From contig JAPLGP010000018.1 in the NCBI GenBank assembly GCA_026390075.1, forward strand, positions 83,589 through 147,588: a stretch of 64,000 nucleotides of DNA. Direction: 5' to 3'. The DNA is from Campylobacterales bacterium (GTDB lineage: Bacteria > Campylobacterota > Campylobacteria > Campylobacterales > Sulfurimonadaceae). Below, piece by piece: positions 44,513 to 54,289 of this stretch (positions within the stretch are counted from its first letter, which is position 1; every line of letters starts with the position of its first letter). The notes under the pieces were generated by a model. That model was not told where the DNA came from. It ran no database searches and saw only the letters and a list, made by a program, of their open reading frames with translations. The position numbers and the translations under genes were made by a program.

Positions 44513-46225
44513 ATGAGTATTCCTATTTATACCTATGATGCGATTGTTGTTGGTGCAGGTCTAGCGGGCTGTGCAGCGGCAAGAGAGTTGCAAAATGCAG
44601 GAAAAAAAGTTGCCGTTATTACAAAGTTACACCCTCTTAGAAGTCACTCAGGTGCAGCTCAGGGCGGTGTTAATGCGGCATTTAGTGATGCTGACAGTGT
44701 AGAATTACATGAGTTTGACACAGTAAAAGGTTCTGATTATTTGGCAGACCAAGATGCTGTTGCGTTTATGTGCCAAAAAGCTCCAGAAACAATTCGTTGG
44801 GCTGAGAGAATGGGTGCAGCATTTAGCAGAACTCCAGATGGTAAAATTGCTCAACGCCCTTTTGGTGGACAATCTTCTCCTCGTGCATGTTATGCAAAAG
44901 ATAGAACAGGTTTAACACTTCTTCAAACTATCTATGAACAAGCACATCGTTCAGGTGTTAAGTTTTGGGATGAGTGGTACGCAGCGGATTTAATCTACAA
45001 AGATGGAAAAGTTTCAGGTATTGTAGCCTTTAATATCCGTGATCAGCAAACAGTTATTTTCAACGCAAAATCTGTAATGTTCGCAACAGGTGGATATGCA
45101 AGAGCATTTAAGATTAACTCAAATGCACATGCCAACACAGGGGATGGTTTATCAATCGTAGCAAGACATGGTCTTCCTTTAGAAGATATGGAATTTGTTC
45201 AGTTTCACCCATCTGGATTATCAGGAAACGGAGTTTTAATCTCAGAAGCTGCGCGTGGTGAAGGTGGAAGACTTTTTAACTCTTTAGGTGAAAGATTTAT
45301 GGAGAAATACGCTCCAAATGCTATGGAACTAGCTTCTCGTGATGTTGTTAGCCGTGCGATTATCAATGAAATCAGAGAAGGTCGTGGTGTTGGTCCAAGA
45401 AAAGATGCAGTGTTTATAGATGTAACACACCTTGGAAAAGATTTGATTATGGAAAGACTTCCTGAGCTTCGTGATTTAGCTATCACTTTCTTAGGTCTTG
45501 ACATGATTAAAGAACCAATTTTAATCTCTGCAACAGCACACTACTCTATGGGTGGAATTCCTGTGGATGTTCCAGGACATGTTCGTAAAAACAATACAGA
45601 AATAGTTGAAGGTTTTTATGCGGCTGGAGAGTGTTCTTGTGTTTCTGTACACGGTGCAAATCGTCTTGGTGCAAACTCTGTTTTGGAAGCTTTACTTTTT
45701 GGTCGTTTTGTTGGTAAAACAATGGTTTCAGAGATTGATGGTATCGAACTTCGTCCTGCAACACAAGAGGATGCACAAACTGCTTTAGCTGAAATCAACT
45801 GGGTACTCTCAAACAATGGCGATGAAACAGTAACTGCTCTTCGTGAAGAACTCCAACAAGGAATGACTGCAAATGCAGGTGCATTTAGAACAAAAGAGAC
45901 TCTTGCAACGCAAATAGAAAATGTAAAATCTATTCGTGAACGCTATAAAAATATTCGTATCAAAGATAAATCAAAAGTGTTTAACACTGAACTCCAAGAA
46001 GCTATAGAGTTTGGTCATATGCTTGACTACTCACTTTTCATCGTTGAGAGTGCGGTTGCAAGAAATGAAAGTCGTGGTGCACACTTTAGAGAAGATTTTG
46101 ACCAAAGAGATGATGAAAATTTCTTAAAACATACGATGGCGTATATGGATGAAAATGGTGATATTTCACTTGATTACATGGATGTCGTTCTTGGCAAACA
46201 TGAGCTAAAAGCTAGAAATTACTAA
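44513..46225 (+). CDS. sdhA: Succinate dehydrogenase/fumarate reductase flavoprotein subunit
   Basis: 570 residues. The FAD motif is VVGAGLAGCAAARELQ, with the flavin-linking His in RSHSGAAQGGVNAA, HPSGLSGNGVLISEAARGEGG, and the active-site RNESRGAHFRED. There is no N-terminal twin-arginine signal, so the subunit is expected to stay in the cytoplasm, unlike the Tat-exported MfrA of Wolinella MfrABE. It may run in the reductive direction (fumarate to succinate) in autotrophs with the reductive TCA cycle. Direction cannot be told from sequence. The ribosome binding site is GAAGGAAAG. Confidence 0.93.
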   Translation: MSIPIYTYDAIVVGAGLAGCAAARELQNAGKKVAVITKLHPLRSHSGAAQGGVNAAFSDADSVELHEFDTVKGSDYLADQDAVAFMCQKAPETIRWAERMGAAFSRTPDGKIAQRPFGGQSSPRACYAKDRTGLTLLQTIYEQAHRSGVKFWDEWYAADLIYKDGKVSGIVAFNIRDQQTVIFNAKSVMFATGGYARAFKINSNAHANTGDGLSIVARHGLPLEDMEFVQFHPSGLSGNGVLISEAARGEGGRLFNSLGERFMEKYAPNAMELASRDVVSRAIINEIREGRGVGPRKDAVFIDVTHLGKDLIMERLPELRDLAITFLGLDMIKEPILISATAHYSMGGIPVDVPGHVRKNNTEIVEGFYAAGECSCVSVHGANRLGANSVLEALLFGRFVGKTMVSEIDGIELRPATQEDAQTALAEINWVLSNNGDETVTALREELQQGMTANAGAFRTKETLATQIENVKSIRERYKNIRIKDKSKVFNTELQEAIEFGHMLDYSLFIVESAVARNESRGAHFREDFDQRDDENFLKHTMAYMDENGDISLDYMDVVLGKHELKARNY

Positions 46226-46234
46226 GGGGAACTT

Positions 46235-47215
46235 ATGAGTACACATAAAATCACTACACAAAAAGTAAACTTTAAGGTATTTCGTTTTAACGCGGATGAA
46301 GACTATCTTCCATACTATGAAGATTATAATATGGACATCACCTCTGAAGAGGTTGTTCTTGATGTTTTAAACAGAATCAAGTGGGATCACGATGGTAGTT
46401 TTTCTTATAGAAGAAGTTGCCGTCACGGTATTTGTGGGGCATGTGCAATTAAAGTAAACGGTCGCTCAACTCTTGCTTGTAAAGAAAGAATGAACGACAT
46501 GATAGAACTTTTTGGCAATGAACTCACGCTTGAACCATTAAGTATTAAAAGAGCTGTAAAAGATTTAATTATCGATAAAGGCGATTTCTGGGAAAAGCAC
46601 GATGCTATCCACCCATATCTCATTTCAGATGTTCAAGAACATCCAGAACATGAGCACCTTGTAACTCCTGAAGAAGCTGAGAGACTACTCGAAGCTGACT
46701 TGTGTATTCAGTGTGGTGCATGTCACTACGCTTGTCCAGTTGTAGAGATAAATGAAGATTTCTTTGGTCCTGCTGCGTTTGCTAAAGCGTACCGTTTTGA
46801 GGCAGATGTTCGTGATGATGCCCTTGATAAAAGATTACTCAATCTCCATGAAGAAAAACAAGGTTTATGGGACTGTGTTAAATGTTACGAATGTGCAGAG
46901 GTTTGTCCAAAAGATGTAAATCCAATCGATAAAATCACGAAACTTCACCAAATGCTCTTTAAAGAAGGAATTGCAACAAGCAATGTTGCTACGCGTCACG
47001 CAGTAGGGTTTAAACACTCAATTGCAAGAAATGGTATCCTTGATGAGGGTGGACTTGTTCTCTATTCTGAGGGTCTTGGAATCGTTAAACATGTACCAGT
47101 AGCGCTTAGAATGTTTGTAAAAGGTAAAATTGTTCCGCCTTGGGCGCTAACAAAATCGAAGAACCTTGATGAAATCAAAAAACTCGTAAAATCGTCATCA
47201 ACAGCAAAGTTTTAG
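46235..47215 (+). CDS. sdhB: Succinate dehydrogenase/fumarate reductase iron-sulfur subunit
   Basis: 326 residues. The N-terminal [2Fe-2S] ligands are in SCRHGICGACAIKVNGRSTLAC, and two cluster motifs follow, CIQCGACHYACPVV and CVKCYECAEVCPKDVNP. The C-terminal extension (about 240-326) is longer than in classical SdhB, as in SdhABE systems. It begins 9 bp after sdhA and passes electrons to SdhE. Confidence 0.93.
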   Translation: MSTHKITTQKVNFKVFRFNADEDYLPYYEDYNMDITSEEVVLDVLNRIKWDHDGSFSYRRSCRHGICGACAIKVNGRSTLACKERMNDMIELFGNELTLEPLSIKRAVKDLIIDKGDFWEKHDAIHPYLISDVQEHPEHEHLVTPEEAERLLEADLCIQCGACHYACPVVEINEDFFGPAAFAKAYRFEADVRDDALDKRLLNLHEEKQGLWDCVKCYECAEVCPKDVNPIDKITKLHQMLFKEGIATSNVATRHAVGFKHSIARNGILDEGGLVLYSEGLGIVKHVPVALRMFVKGKIVPPWALTKSKNLDEIKKLVKSSSTAKF

Positions 47216-47226
47216 GAGTATAGCAG

Positions 47227-48108
47227 ATGAAAAAATTAAAATACGCACTTTTTACAGGTTGTACAGCAAAACAAAGTACGCCTGAGCAATATATGTCAAC
47301 TTTCGCTGTTGCAGAAAAACTTGGAATCGAACTTGTTGAACTAGTAGAAGCATCATGTTGTGGTGCTTCACATTTACAAGATTATGATGACTTTTTATCT
47401 TTAGTTTTAAATGCTAGAAATATTGCTTATGCTGAAAAACATGGATTAACTATGGTTACTATTTGTAACACTTGTCAATTAAATACTGCAATGACAAAAC
47501 ATAGACTAGATAATAATCATGAACTAAAAGAAAAAGTAAATGAAAAGCTGAAAGAGATTGGACTTGAGTACAAAGGTACTTCAAACATAATTCACTTTTT
47601 GTATGCGATTATTGATGATATTGGTCTTGATAAAATTAAAGAGATGGTTGTAACACCACTGAGCCAGTTTAACATTGCACCATTTTATGGTTGTCATAAC
47701 ATCCGCCCTTCTGAGCTTCAAAATGAGTCTCATAAAAAAGCGGAAAATCCTTACAACCCTACTTCTCTTGATGATTTAATCATCGCTTGTGGCGGTGTAA
47801 GTGTTGATTATAAAGAGAAAAATAAATGCTGTGGCTTCCATGTGGAACTTCAAGCACCTCGTACTGCATCTATCTTAACAGGGAACGCAATTGCAGGAGC
47901 TATGGATGGTAATGCTGACTGGATGGTAACACCCTGCCCTCTTTGTCACCTTAAACTAGACACGCAAACGCATCACGCTTCTGTGGCAATCGGTCGAGAA
48001 GTAAAACTTCCAGTACTTCACATGCAACAGATGTTAGGACTTGCTCTTGGATGTACACATGAGCAGTTAGGTTTAAAACATCACTTAACAAAAGTGGACT
48101 TTATCTAA
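47227..48108 (+). CDS. sdhE: CCG-domain third subunit SdhE (heterodisulfide reductase B-like)
   Basis: 293 residues. Two cysteine-rich CCG-type regions are visible: GCTAKQ...ASCCGASHL...ICNTCQLN, and GCHNIRPS...KCCGFHVEL...PCPLCHLKL. There are no transmembrane helices, so the complex would use membrane-associated rather than haem-b-anchored quinone chemistry, as in type E succinate:quinone oxidoreductases. It is the last gene of sdhABE; a palindromic repeat starts 1 bp after its stop. Confidence 0.9.
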   Translation: MKKLKYALFTGCTAKQSTPEQYMSTFAVAEKLGIELVELVEASCCGASHLQDYDDFLSLVLNARNIAYAEKHGLTMVTICNTCQLNTAMTKHRLDNNHELKEKVNEKLKEIGLEYKGTSNIIHFLYAIIDDIGLDKIKEMVVTPLSQFNIAPFYGCHNIRPSELQNESHKKAENPYNPTSLDDLIIACGGVSVDYKEKNKCCGFHVELQAPRTASILTGNAIAGAMDGNADWMVTPCPLCHLKLDTQTHHASVAIGREVKLPVLHMQQMLGLALGCTHEQLGLKHHLTKVDFI

Positions 48109-48231
48109 TAGATTTCTTGCATAATCCTCTTTTTAGATTGCTTCGCTTCGCTCGCAATGACTGTCATTGCGAGGAAGAATAACTGTCATTGCGAGGAAGA
48201 ATGACGAAGCAATCTAGGTTTTGCATTTTAA
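48109..48231. repeat. Palindromic MITE/REP-like element, copy E, with internal duplication
   Basis: It begins immediately after the sdhE stop with TAGATTTCTTGCATAATC. The unit ACTGTCATTGCGAGGAAGAAT occurs in tandem (two copies about 29 bp apart), making this the longest core in the family. The right end (TTTTGCATTTTAAACC) is degenerate. It lies between sdhE and xth on the same strand. Confidence 0.8.
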
Positions 48232-48300
48232 ACCTCTTTTTTTCAGTATTTTTGCTGAAAATTCTCTCAAATAAAACCCAACTCATATAACGGAACAAAA

Positions 48301-49077
48301 ATGTCAAACTCAATAGAAATAATCTCATGGAATGTTAATGGAATTCGTGCTGTTGCAAACAAAGAAGCTCTCAAATGGATTGATGAACGAGAGACAGATA
48401 TCTTATGTCTTCAAGAGATAAAAGCACTTGAGAGCCAAATACCTGAAGTGATGTTTAATAAAAAGTATCAAGATATTTTAGTAAACTCTGCCACAAAAAA
48501 AGGCTACAGCGGAACGATGACTTGGAGCGTTTTACAAAGTGATTACAATTCCACATGCCAACACATTGACACAACAGATGAGGGAAGAATCGTAGAAACA
48601 CACTATGGAGATATCGTTCTTTTGAATGTTTACTTTCCAAATGGGCAAAAAGATGAAGAGAGACTCGCTCACAAAATGAAGTTCTACGATGACTTTTTGA
48701 CATATTGCGAAGAACTAAGAGAAAATGGAAAATCTATAATCATCTGCGGAGATGTAAACACAGCACACAAAGAGATAGACCTTAAAAATCCAAAAGCAAA
48801 CTCCAAAACATCTGGCTTTTTACCAACTGAGCGAGAATGGATAGACAAACTCTTGGCATGTGGATATATTGATACTTTTCGTTATGTTCATGGTGACAAA
48901 GTGGATTGTTACAGTTGGTGGAGTTATCGCTCAAACGCCAGAGCAAACAATGTCGGCTGGAGAATTGATTATTTTTTTATAAGTGAAGATTTAGCCGAGA
49001 GTCTTGAAGATGCTTTTATACTTGAACATATCGAAGGTTCAGACCACTGCCCTGTGGGGATTAGACTCACTTTATAG
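48301..49077 (+). CDS. xth: Exodeoxyribonuclease III
   Basis: 258 residues of the exonuclease/endonuclease/phosphatase fold. The motifs are SWNVNGIRAV, LCLQEIKALE, the catalytic ICGDVNTAHKEIDL and GSDHCPVGIRL. It removes 3' blocks and cuts AP sites in base-excision repair. Two motif copies (48549, 48854) read STCQ and LACG. It has its own upstream region after the repeat. Confidence 0.95.
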   Translation: MSNSIEIISWNVNGIRAVANKEALKWIDERETDILCLQEIKALESQIPEVMFNKKYQDILVNSATKKGYSGTMTWSVLQSDYNSTCQHIDTTDEGRIVETHYGDIVLLNVYFPNGQKDEERLAHKMKFYDDFLTYCEELRENGKSIIICGDVNTAHKEIDLKNPKANSKTSGFLPTEREWIDKLLACGYIDTFRYVHGDKVDCYSWWSYRSNARANNVGWRIDYFFISEDLAESLEDAFILEHIEGSDHCPVGIRLTL

Positions 49078-49079
49078 AC

Positions 49080-49154
49080 TAGACTTCTTTCATAACCCAA
49101 AACTAAGCGAACAATTCTGCACCTTAGTGAGCGTGTTTTGGATTATGAAAGTTA
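49080..49154. repeat. Hairpin related to the repeat family, copy F
   Basis: A left arm AGACTTCTTTCATAACCCAA and a right arm (GTTTTGGATTATGAAAG) form an imperfect inverted repeat between the convergent xth and kinase genes. The end resembles those of the other elements, with a different core. It probably works as a shared terminator. Confidence 0.6.
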
Positions 49155-50348
49155 TACGCTGTCCAATGGTATTTTTAAAGTAAACGAAGTACCTTTGCCC
49201 TCATTACTCTCTAGCTCAAGAGTACCATTCATCATTTTAGCCAGTTCGAGTGATATGCTCAAACCAAGACCAGTACCGCCATATTCTCTTGTAATAGTTG
49301 AATCCGCTTGTTCAAAAGGTTTAAAAATATATTTTTGTGCCTCTTCACTTATACCTATTCCCGTATCTACAACACTAAATAAAAATATATTGTTTTCATA
49401 ACTTGAAACTATTTTAATGGATTTATGACTTGGAGTAAATTTGATTGCATTAGAAGTTAAATTTGTGATGATTTGAGAAATGCGTTGCCAATCTCCATCT
49501 AGCATGATATCGAGTGTTTTATCAATCTTATATTTAGTAACAATACCTTTATTTTTACATAACTCTTCAAAAGTATGTAAAAGCATTTTTAAATTTTTCC
49601 CAGGATTAAATGGATGATTTGTAATAGAAAATTTGCCACTCTTCATTTTTGAAATATCTAAAATATCATTAATCAAATGCAAAAGAGCATGAGAATTTTC
49701 TAAAGATATGTCTAATAATTTATTTACACTCTCGTCTTCTATTTTTTTATGCGCCAACTCAGTAAAACCAATAATAGAATTGAGTGGTGTTCGAAGCTCA
49801 TGGCTCATGATTGCCAAAAAATCATCTTTTGCTTTTTGAGCTTGAAGCGCTTCATTTTTAGCTTTTACTAAATCCGTTACATCATATCGAACAGCAATAT
49901 ATTCTACGATTTCATTTTCTGAATTTAAAATTGGAATAATTGTTGAATCCACAAAATAACTATTATGATTTTTATCTAAATTTTGAATAATAATTTTAAA
50001 AATTTGTTTTGAATGGAGTGTATTCCACATGGACTCAAATACAGAAGATGGCATATCAGGATGCCTTACAATACTATGACTATTTCCGATAAGTTCCTCT
50101 TTTGTATAACCACTTACATCACAAAATTTTTGATTTACATAGGTAATAACACCTCTCGTATCTGTCTTAGATAAAATACTACTCTGATCAAGTGCTAATG
50201 AAAACTGCTCTGCTTCTTTGGCTAAATCTTTCACTTTTATATTTTCTATTTTTAGTTTATGACGCAATTTTTCTAGGTTTTCATAAGATGTTACATCTCT
50301 GACACATCGAAACCATTTTTTAAAATGAGCTAATTTAGAACGAAGCAT
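49152..50348 (-). CDS. Soluble PAS histidine kinase
   Basis: 398 residues, no transmembrane segment. An N-terminal helical stretch is followed by an Aer-type PAS domain (about 50-155: VSGYTKEELIG, IVRHPDMPSSV), HisKA with H box MSHELRTPLNSIIGF, and an intact ATPase domain (ITNLTSNAIKFT; DTGIGI; YGGTGLGLSIS). The PAS type suggests internal redox or oxygen sensing. No response regulator is adjacent. It follows mogA by 3 bp on the same strand. Confidence 0.85.
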   Translation of the reverse strand: MLRSKLAHFKKWFRCVRDVTSYENLEKLRHKLKIENIKVKDLAKEAEQFSLALDQSSILSKTDTRGVITYVNQKFCDVSGYTKEELIGNSHSIVRHPDMPSSVFESMWNTLHSKQIFKIIIQNLDKNHNSYFVDSTIIPILNSENEIVEYIAVRYDVTDLVKAKNEALQAQKAKDDFLAIMSHELRTPLNSIIGFTELAHKKIEDESVNKLLDISLENSHALLHLINDILDISKMKSGKFSITNHPFNPGKNLKMLLHTFEELCKNKGIVTKYKIDKTLDIMLDGDWQRISQIITNLTSNAIKFTPSHKSIKIVSSYENNIFLFSVVDTGIGISEEAQKYIFKPFEQADSTITREYGGTGLGLSISLELAKMMNGTLELESNEGKGTSFTLKIPLDSV

Positions 50349-50351
50349 TGA

Positions 50352-50885
50352 TTATTTCGCTTTTGGTCTAAAAGCTTTTATAACATCTTCATTTGTTTCT
50401 ATATAAGGACCTTCTAGCAAATCTATGCAATAAGGAACTGCTGAAAAAACCGCATCTAAACACTCACGGATAGATTTTGGTTTTCCAGGTAAATTGATAA
50501 TTAAACTTTTACCTCTTATCCCTGCACTTTGACGAGATAGAATTGCCGTTGGAACATACTGCAAACTTACTTGACGCATCAACTCACCAAATCCAGGCAT
50601 CATTTTTTGGCATACATTTTCAGTGGCTTCTGGAGTGACATCTCGAAGTGCTGGACCTGTTCCGCCAGTGGTCACTACTAAACAACACCCTGCATCATCA
50701 CAAAGTTCTATCATCGTTTTTTCTAAAATATCTTGTTCATCAGGAATACATCTATACACTATCTCAAAATCACTTTTTAAATACTCTTTCATAGTATCTT
50801 GAATCGCAACGCCTGAAATATCTTCATAAATCCCTTTACTTGCTCTGTCACTTGCTGTTATAACGCCTATTTTAATCTCTGCCAT
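50352..50885 (-). CDS. mogA: Molybdopterin adenylyltransferase MogA
   Basis: 177 residues. It has the MoeA/MogA fold motifs GVITASDRASKGIYED, TTGGTGPALRDVTPEAT and the LINLPGKPKSIRECLDAVF end. It adenylates molybdopterin before metal insertion, supporting molybdoenzymes such as nitrate or formate dehydrogenases. It lies between bioV-like and the PAS kinase in a leftward run. Confidence 0.94.
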   Translation of the reverse strand: MAEIKIGVITASDRASKGIYEDISGVAIQDTMKEYLKSDFEIVYRCIPDEQDILEKTMIELCDDAGCCLVVTTGGTGPALRDVTPEATENVCQKMMPGFGELMRQVSLQYVPTAILSRQSAGIRGKSLIINLPGKPKSIRECLDAVFSAVPYCIDLLEGPYIETNEDVIKAFRPKAK

Positions 50886-50900
50886 ACTTTTTTCATCCTT

Positions 50901-51422
50901 CTAATTTGTTTGTAAAAAATGGTTCGCATTTTTGATATAAGTGACTGTTGCTACATTTAAAAAGAGCCATCTTGCTCTTTGGACATCTATGATTTTATCC
51001 TCGCCACCAAGGTAAACTTCTATTTTCACACCCTTATCTGCGAGTGCTTGTAACTCAGCTATGTTCCAACTATAGTTTAAAAGCTCTTCTAGTTCTTCAA
51101 AAGTAGTCGCATCATGTTTAATTTTTTTCTTGGCATGTGGAATAAAACAAGCGTTCATAAACTCTTTTAAATAACCGCTCTGATTTTTTTTATATGCCAT
51201 AAGTTGCAGGCGTTTAAACTCTTTTGATTTACTCTGAAAATAGGCTGGAGAGAAAAGTTGCAAAGTGTCGATTCTATTTCCACATGCCAACTGTTCCTCG
51301 ACATAATGAAAAGCTTTAATAGCTCCATAACTAAACCCACATGCCGAGTACTCAGAATTGTTTATATACGCATCAAATAAATAAGACTCACCTAGGAGAG
51401 AAAAACCACTAAAAAATTTCAT
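50901..51422 (-). CDS. Small alpha/beta hydrolase, BioV-like
   Basis: A 173-residue compact hydrolase. The nucleophile elbow is GFSYGAIKAF (Ser31), an acidic residue lies in GGEDKIIDVQRAR and the His in NANHFLQT at the C terminus. The size and the GFSYG elbow match BioV, the pimeloyl-ACP methyl esterase of biotin synthesis first described in Helicobacter, but the assignment is by family resemblance only. It overlaps the FtsH-like gene by 14 bp. Three motif copies (51131, 51278, 51335) lie in it. Confidence 0.55.
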   Translation of the reverse strand: MKFFSGFSLLGESYLFDAYINNSEYSACGFSYGAIKAFHYVEEQLACGNRIDTLQLFSPAYFQSKSKEFKRLQLMAYKKNQSGYLKEFMNACFIPHAKKKIKHDATTFEELEELLNYSWNIAELQALADKGVKIEVYLGGEDKIIDVQRARWLFLNVATVTYIKNANHFLQTN

Positions 51423-53058
51423 CTATAAACTTCTTAACCTCACCCTTTGTAATACTCTCTTTTTCATTTAACACAATTTCAACTTTTTTCATTATCGATG
51501 ACATGGATGTTAAAAGTGTTTTTGTTTCACCATAGAGTTCTTTCATCAGTGCCTCTTCCTCATGCTCCGTTGCGATAAGAGAACTTCCCATTCCATACTC
51601 ATGCAACATACTTTTTACAAGCTCTTTGGCATCATCTAAATCACTTTTAGCGTTATTCGCATGTTCATTGTATTTAATTCCACATGCCACGATTCCTGCT
51701 ATGTGCATTTTTATCATCGATTCTATTTCATGTTTTATGAGCGGTGCATCCGAAGAGGGAGTAAGTTTTTCGTTTGAGAGCATAAGTTTTTCAAAAGGAA
51801 GATCAAAAAATGTGGCACAAATAACCTTTCCAGCTTGGTAAGTTACACGGTACTGCTTTTGTTCATCACTCAGTATTTGAAGTTTTTTCTTGCCAAACAT
51901 GACCTTATCTTTGACTTGATGAAAATGCTCTATAGTTACTTGAAAATCACCCAGTCTCAGCGAAAGAAGTGCCGCTTCATTTACAAGTGCCGCTAAAGAT
52001 GCCCCATTAAAGCCAATTGTCATATTTGCAACAGCTGCAACATCCAATTTATGTGGAACTTTGAGTAGATATTTTAAAAGAATAGACTCTCTTTCTCTTT
52101 TTGTAGGAAGTTCCACAAAAACGCGTCTATCAAATCTTCCAGCGCGAAGAAGTGCTCCATCAAGTACTTCAATTTTATTTGTTGCTGCGATAACAATTAC
52201 ACCACTCGAACCTTCAAAACCATCCATCTCAGTTAAAAGTTGATTGAGTGTTGCTTCTCTTTCATCATTTCTTTGTCCATCGCGTTTTTTTCCAACAGCA
52301 TCTATCTCATCTATAAAAATAATAGAAGGTGAATTGTTTTTAGCAGCCATAAAAAGCTCATGCACTCTTTTAGCACCCATTCCCACATAAATCTGAACAA
52401 AAGAAGCACCACTTTGATAGTAAAAAGGAACTCCAGCCTCATGTGCAACAGCTTTTGCTATCATAGTTTTTCCAACCCCTGGAGGACCCACCAAAAGGAC
52501 ACCACGAGGCATTCTTGCACCAAAACTTTTATAGCGTTTTGGATTTTTTATAAAATCTATAATCTCTTCAAGCTCCATTTTTACATCCGAAATACCACCG
52601 ATGTCTTCAAAGGTTACATCACTTTTTATTGCTTCAACCGGAGTGCTAGACTCTAACAAAGAAGATGATTTACTCTCGCTAACTCCTCCAAAACTTTGAT
52701 TTATAGCACCATTTTTTTGAAACCATCTCAGACTTAAAGTTCCAATTCCTAAAAACAGAATTGCAAATAAAATATAGACAATAAGATTAAAACCTGTATC
52801 GACTTCTACTTTGTAGTCAATAAACATTTTAGGATTTACTTGAGAAGTTGCAATTTTATAAATAGTACCAGTCGTTTTTAGATACGCATATTCTTTTGTA
52901 ACAACGATACTTTGAACACCCTTATTTTCTAATATTTTGTTTGCTTCTTTGAGTGTAATCATTTGAGAGTTATCTCTTAAAACTGCAAACAAAACCAAGG
53001 CTATCACAACAAAAGCCGACACATAAAGCGCTATTCTATTTGTTTTAGAGTTTAACAT
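51409..53058 (-). CDS. FtsH-like membrane AAA+ protein lacking the zinc-protease motif
   Basis: 549 residues. TM helices at about 8-25 and 88-110, then an AAA+ domain with Walker A GPPGVGKT, Walker [14 protein letters not shown] and the SRH segment ending [12 protein letters not shown]. Where true FtsH has HEAGH, this reads YQAGK (in [12 protein letters not shown]), so both His and the catalytic Glu are lost. The ATPase looks active and the protease dead. It may be a chaperone or partner of a real FtsH elsewhere. Its neighbours bioV-like, mtaB and mscS match a conserved Campylobacterota order. Confidence 0.85.
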   Translation of the reverse strand: MLNSKTNRIALYVSAFVVIALVLFAVLRDNSQMITLKEANKILENKGVQSIVVTKEYAYLKTTGTIYKIATSQVNPKMFIDYKVEVDTGFNLIVYILFAILFLGIGTLSLRWFQKNGAINQSFGGVSESKSSSLLESSTPVEAIKSDVTFEDIGGISDVKMELEEIIDFIKNPKRYKSFGARMPRGVLLVGPPGVGKTMIAKAVAHEAGVPFYYQSGASFVQIYVGMGAKRVHELFMAAKNNSPSIIFIDEIDAVGKKRDGQRNDEREATLNQLLTEMDGFEGSSGVIVIAATNKIEVLDGALLRAGRFDRRVFVELPTKRERESILLKYLLKVPHKLDVAAVANMTIGFNGASLAALVNEAALLSLRLGDFQVTIEHFHQVKDKVMFGKKKLQILSDEQKQYRVTYQAGKVICATFFDLPFEKLMLSNEKLTPSSDAPLIKHEIESMIKMHIAGIVACGIKYNEHANNAKSDLDDAKELVKSMLHEYGMGSSLIATEHEEEALMKELYGETKTLLTSMSSIMKKVEIVLNEKESITKGEVKKFIDEIF

Positions 53059-54289
53059 AGTTGCAATCTCCTTTTACCTCATAGTTTTGTATATTTATCC
53101 AATTTCCTTCTAAATCTTCCTTAGATTCTACAACTACTTTATTGAAATGTTGATCAAATCCATGAAATAATCCATCTTTTTCACTCTCTAAAAGTACATC
53201 AAGAGAACCTTTATAAGCGTTTCTAAATTTTATATTTTTTTCTTGTATCAAATTTTCTAACTCATGCAGTCTTTGTGAGGCAACTTTTCCATTTACTTCT
53301 GGTTTCATTGTGGCGGAGGGTGTGTTATCTCTTTTTGAGTAGGTAAAAGCGTGGATATGTGTAAGAGGCAACTCTCTTGCATTTTTCATAGCTTCACTCC
53401 AAATTTCTTCAGATTCACCTGGATGACCTGTGATAAAATCCGTTCCTATCGCAAAACCTTTCTCTCTCAAAAACTCAAAAAGTTCTCTATCTTGTTTATA
53501 AACATTTCTTCTATTCATAAGTTTTAACATTGTAGGCGAAGTGTGTTGGAGTGCGATATGAAGATGTTTTTCTAGCCAAGGTTCATCCAAAATCTCTTTA
53601 AATTCATCCGTGATTTGAATAGGCTCAACACTTCCAAGCCGAATGCGTCGAACACCACGGATTTGACTTATTTTTTTCATCAGTTTTGCAAGGGAAGTAC
53701 CTTCGCCCTGCCCGTAACTTCCTACATTTGTTCCAGTTAAAACAAACTCACCAAAACCATTCAGCGAGAGTTTTGAGATTTGCTCTAAAATCCTTGATTC
53801 ATTCATACTTCTAGCATCCCCACGAACACTTGGAATAATGCAGTACGAACAGCGAAAGTTACATCCCTCTTGGATTTTTATAAACGCCCTGCTCTTACCT
53901 ACAAAATCATCGACTATAACATTATCGATGTGATTCAAATCCCCTGGGTTATAAAAAGGTTTCTCTTGCGATAACATAAAATCAATTTTTTGCTTTTCAC
54001 TCTGTCCAAAAACACCATGAACTCTCTTTTCTTTGAGAAGTTTTTCGCCTTTTGTATGTGCGCCACATCCTGTCAAAAATATTTTAGCTTCAGAACTTTT
54101 TTCCACATGCCCAATGTAAGAGCGAACATGGGAATCTGCTCCATTGGTAACCGTGCAAGAGTTAATAACAATAACATCCGCCTCAGCTTCATTTTCGGTG
54201 ATTTCATACTCTTGAAGTGAGCTCATCATCACTTGAGAATCATAAAGATTTGTTCTACACCCAAAAGTTTTAAAATAGACCTTTTTCAT
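53045..54289 (-). CDS. mtaB: tRNA t6A37 methylthiotransferase MtaB
   Basis: 414 residues. The N-terminal UPF0004 region (TFGCRTNLYDSQV, INSCTVTNGADS, GCGAHTKG) carries one Fe-S cluster. The radical SAM motif CNFRCSYCIIPSVRG and a short C-terminal TRAM-like end follow. It adds methylthio to t6A at position 37 of ANN-decoding tRNAs. It overlaps the FtsH-like gene by 14 bp. A motif copy (54101) reads GHVE. Confidence 0.92.
   Translation of the reverse strand: MKKVYFKTFGCRTNLYDSQVMMSSLQEYEITENEAEADVIVINSCTVTNGADSHVRSYIGHVEKSSEAKIFLTGCGAHTKGEKLLKEKRVHGVFGQSEKQKIDFMLSQEKPFYNPGDLNHIDNVIVDDFVGKSRAFIKIQEGCNFRCSYCIIPSVRGDARSMNESRILEQISKLSLNGFGEFVLTGTNVGSYGQGEGTSLAKLMKKISQIRGVRRIRLGSVEPIQITDEFKEILDEPWLEKHLHIALQHTSPTMLKLMNRRNVYKQDRELFEFLREKGFAIGTDFITGHPGESEEIWSEAMKNARELPLTHIHAFTYSKRDNTPSATMKPEVNGKVASQRLHELENLIQEKNIKFRNAYKGSLDVLLESEKDGLFHGFDQHFNKVVVESKEDLEGNWINIQNYEVKGDCNYVKL

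Noticed and set aside
2839..48231. Palindromic repeats as CRISPR or insertion sequences
   Set aside because: There is no regular spacing with unique spacers and no transposase; copies are scattered single elements.
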